Origin: Phymorhynchus buccinoides
Lineage: Eukaryota; Mollusca; Gastropoda; Neogastropoda; Raphitomidae
Assembly: GCA_017654935.2 (NCBI GenBank)
Contig: CM065695.1
Coordinates: forward strand, 36,373,117-36,437,116
Length of the DNA stretch: 64,000 nucleotides
Direction: 5' to 3'
The translations under genes and the position numbers were made by a program. This document shows positions 24,579 through 64,000 of the stretch, piece by piece (position 1 is the stretch's first letter; every line of letters starts with the position of its first letter). The notes beneath the pieces are model-generated. The model saw only the letters and a program-made list of their open reading frames with translations, searched no databases and was not told the DNA's origin.

Positions 24579-25633
24579 CCCTTTCACTGCCAATGTCTCA
24601 TTTATGCACCACAATGGTTTAACTACACCCATGTCCAGACCTGTTTACCCTTATAATGAAAAATCCGGAATTTGCCACCAAAAAACCCGGAATTTGAGAA
24701 CAAAAACCGGAATTCACATGATCTGTACACGATTCGCGATAAAGCGGTTTCTTGTTCTTCTCCTTTCCGCGAACATCGGCGTCGATTTTCAATATTGTGA
24801 TGATTTCTTGGCTCAATTTTGCCAGAAAAGTTTTATTAGTAAATTCAGTCACTAATTCTTAGTCAATTTTAGTATAAAACAAGCTGGAAAAAGCAAAATA
24901 CCTGGAAATGTCCACGATGGGACAGAAAAATCACTCGGCCGCGGATCGGCGGATGCCAAGTTGCAACTCGGCGCCATCCCGATCAATTTTGACTTCATTT
25001 TCCGTTGAAAACTTCAAAATTCTCACATCATCGTATTTTCCAGTGATAATATAATCTAAATTGACTCATTTCAAGCCCTAATTACAATCTCTACCATTAA
25101 AAAACTGCCTGGAAAGCTCTTCGAATTGACAGTAAAAGTCTGGCCGCCATTTGCTCAGTCCCGAAATAGATCGACCAAAGTAAAAACATAATTTCACCCC
25201 TTTAACCAATGAAAATGCAGCATTTAATGCATGTGACGTCAAGCACAACCCCTTTTCTGATGACGTAGTGTGTTAGGTACACGTTTCGGTCAACCCTTGC
25301 ATCTTTTCCTACGAACAGAAACAAATAATAGACGGTTTTTCGAAATCCCGGAATTTTCAGCGTTCACCCGGAATTTACTATTTTACCCGGAATTTTAGCA
25401 AATTTCCGGAATAATTCCGGGTAAACCGGAATGGTAAACAGGTCTGCATGTCACTAAAAGGCATCAATTCAGGGCCTGTTATCTGAAGACCCTATTTTCT
25501 TAATTTTGGGAGGTAAGGATAGGCTTAATGTTTTATGTCACAGAGAAATTCCCACTATTGCAGATTTTTTTTTCTCTACCCAGTTAGGGGTGATGGTATG
25601 TTTAGGCTGAAAATATGTCTGGCGACGAAAGGG
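24579..25633. mobile_element. piggyBac-like MITE interrupted by a nested transposon
   Basis: TTAA-flanked family B element whose left piece (24579-24635) and right piece (25447-25633) are collinear with uninterrupted relatives such as 39043-39245. The interruption is the 811-bp element at 24636-25446 with a CATGTC duplication. Relative age is clear: the outer element inserted first. Confidence 0.88.
24636..25446. mobile_element. CAGACCTGTTTACC element with 6-bp target duplication
   Basis: Ends CAGACCTGTTTACC and GGTAAACAGGTCTG are perfect 14-bp inverted repeats. CATGTC is duplicated at 24630-24635 and 25447-25452. Both subterminal regions contain GGAATT and CCGGAAT repeats. A copy of nearly equal length is at 40955-41764. 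No transposase frame, so non-autonomous. The 6-bp duplication does not fit the usual 8 bp of hAT, so I leave the superfamily open. Confidence 0.88.
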
Positions 25634-25934
25634 TTAAACTTGAATGACTAGTTCTATCCATCTGATAAAAGGCCAGAGCGCTTCTTTAATGGAAAGTCTC
25701 GAATGAAATAAAATACCATTGTTCAACGCTTGTGTAATGCTGGAGGGGAAAAAAACACACACAAAAACGTACATGTATCAAACTCAAAGCTATCATTTGT
25801 TCTCCTTCTCTTCCTGGCTTTTTCTTTCCAAACCCATCACATGCAGGCTTCTTCCCAACACACAGCAATCAACCATTCCATAAAAGTAATACGCTTTTAA
25901 GATCACACTGATATAAACTATGTTGTTCTCACTC

Positions 25935-62321
<36,387 letters not shown>

Positions 62322-62350
62322 CTGAAAGCGAGTGCGACAAATTTCATGTA

Positions 62351-62526
62351 CAGTGGAACCTCCCTTATAAGACCTCCCATTATAAGACTCCCTCCCACAT
62401 AAGACCTACTTCTCTGAGACATTGCCCTTCTTTGTAAGCATTAAAATTACCTCCCTTATAAGATCCCTCCCTATTAAGACCTCATTTTGGAGGATTTTTG
62501 AAGGTCTTATAAGGGAGGTTCCACTG
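62351..62526. mobile_element. Mariner-like MITE (CAGTGGAACCTCCC), intact
   Basis: 176 bp, perfect ends CAGTGGAACCTCCCTTATAA and TTATAAGGGAGGTTCCACTG, TA outside both. It ends 29 bp upstream of the acceptor of the first ANKS6 exon in the window. Confidence 0.9.
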
Positions 62527-62575
62527 TATTATTATTAGTCATTAAAAAAAAGATTGATTAACGCTCATTTATTAA

Positions 62576-62921
62576 CCCCTTGACTGCCGAATAACGTATC
62601 ATGTACTGACTTAATGACATCACTGATGACGTCATCAGATGAAGAGGAATAACTCTGTATATATGCTGGCTTTTGCTCTAACACACAATTTTAATTGTTT
62701 GGTTTTTTAAAATTTGTTTTTCTTTTATCCAAGGACAGATTGTAAGAATAGGCATTGCCTAAAATCTTTATCCTTGTCAAATAAAGTTTTCTAGTGTCCA
62801 GTGTCTAACAGTCAAGAGAGTTATATCCCCAGACCATTCTGCCAGATTGGCTCTATCAGTTGTTTTCATGGCATGATTTGTACAATGAATTTTTCTTTAA
62901 TTTTCTCTGGCAGTCAAGGGA
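62576..62921. mobile_element. piggyBac-like MITE, family C, with inserted segment
   Basis: TTAA-flanked. Collinear with 30700-30919 except for about 130 bp near 62685-62815, which contains CAAATAAAGTTTTCTAGTGT, a polyadenylation-like segment. Confidence 0.8.
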
Positions 62922-63673
62922 TTAATAGAAAATCAGTTACTCTAACTCCCCATCCAGTAGTAATCAATACTGCAATCTCTGTTAGGCTTCACTTGGAACA
63001 CTCCATAGTCCATGCTACGTATACAATAGAAATCTGAGGAGTCAAAATTGAAAAGATTGAAATTTTATTTTGAGACAGCCAATATTTTTAGATTAAAAAA
63101 AGTTTTCGCCATAAGTGTAACAAATCCCCAATAAATACAGACAAATTTTTAATTGTGAATTATCTAATTATGGGCAGTAACCTATTTTTGAGAGAACTGG
63201 TTTCAAATCTATGATGCTTTGCTAATGTAGATGTTACAAGGTCAAGCAAAATCGAAGTAGGCTACATATAGATCATTGAGCAAGTTATCATTGAGCTAGA
63301 GACTAAGAGAGATGAGCTTAGTGCAAATCATCTCTCTAGCTATTAGTAAAGGCCACCTGAGGAGAGACAGACAACAAGAGAAAAGACAATGTCACAGAGA
63401 AACCTGATGGTGATACACTTTTAATAATAAATAAGAGCCTGTCTTTCAGGCTTGCATACTTGAGTATCTGCACCAAATACTGATAAGGGCATTTGCCATG
63501 TGCCGGCGACCTTGAAGTTCACTGAGTTGAATTTAGAGTGTTGAATTAGAAAGGTCAGCGTAACTCGGGCAGAACGAGCGCTGGCAAATTAGTAGTCTAG
63601 TGCAGAGAACAAACACTCGTGGCAAATGTCCTATTTGATCTTGATGCACATAACATACTGTTCGTTTTAAACC

Positions 63674-63722
<49 letters not shown>

Positions 63723-64000
63723 CTGTGTCCCAGTGTGTGTGTGAGTTCATCACTGTCTACAGTACAGCATGTGGTTTTGTGTGTGTGTGAGACTGAAAGA
63801 TAGAGTTTTATTGACTAAATTATTAATCAGGTTCAAGATTGTGACATTGCTGCCGCGATTTTCAGTTCAGATGCATCATTTTCACCAATGAAAACCGATC
63901 ATGTTTGTGACGTCACAACTTGTTTTTTTTTCCTGACTGCTGACATATGGGGATGACACGCATTGTTCTCACCAAAGAAGCGCTAGGTCGTTACTCCGTT
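62922..64000. other. Upstream ANKS6 intron; one foldback, (TG)n
   Basis: A foldback of the AGGGCATTTGCCA family lies at 63486-63631. (TG)n is at 63677-63720. I find no further ankyrin exon, so the ANKS6 start lies beyond the right edge. Confidence 0.6.

Overview
Eukaryotic (metazoan) genomic DNA. It holds multi-exon genes with GT-AG introns, tRNA-derived SINE copies, many short inverted-repeat transposons and very abundant (GA)n/(TC)n, (CA)n and minisatellite DNA. Gene content and repeat style suggest a marine invertebrate, most likely a mollusc such as a gastropod. That placement is inference; nothing here fixes the species.

Two genes are recognisable, both on the minus strand. The left 11 kb holds the 5' part of a cytosolic alanyl-tRNA synthetase gene: six coding exons, 681-11058, start codon at 11056-11058, 3' part beyond the left edge. 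From about 26 kb to the right edge lies most of an ANKS6 (SamCystin) gene: sixteen exons, 25935-62321, carrying ankyrin repeats, a long Ser/Pro-rich linker and a C-terminal SAM domain. Its first exon(s) lie beyond the right edge. The sixteen exons sum to 2604 nt and stay in one frame to a stop, which supports the model. Between them, on the plus strand, is one convincing terminal coding exon (18875-19015) of a gene I cannot name. The two named genes have unrelated jobs (translation; the ciliary inversin compartment), and nothing suggests an operon or joint pathway.

Layout: 1-11 kb, AARS1 exons separated by minisatellite-filled introns; 11-18.8 kb, intergenic, including a 2.6 kb foldback of (TC)n and (GA)n; 18.9-25.9 kb, the unknown gene's end, AT-rich DNA, a palindrome with telomere-like repeats and nested transposons; 26-62 kb, ANKS6; 62.3-64 kb, upstream intron.

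The most striking signal is the origin of the intronic minisatellites. At least eight tandem arrays are multiplications of an exon edge together with its splice site (about 1 to 24 extra copies), always expanding into the intron and leaving the full exon as the outermost unit. They create dozens of decoy donors and acceptors. In one ANKS6 array the duplicated piece is a complete 45- or 60-nt in-frame pseudo-exon. A ninth array begins exactly at an acceptor without copying it. The interspersed repeats include TTAA-flanked piggyBac-like MITEs, TA-flanked mariner/pogo-like MITEs, CAG...CTG-ended elements with 5-6 bp target duplications, and clear nested insertions.
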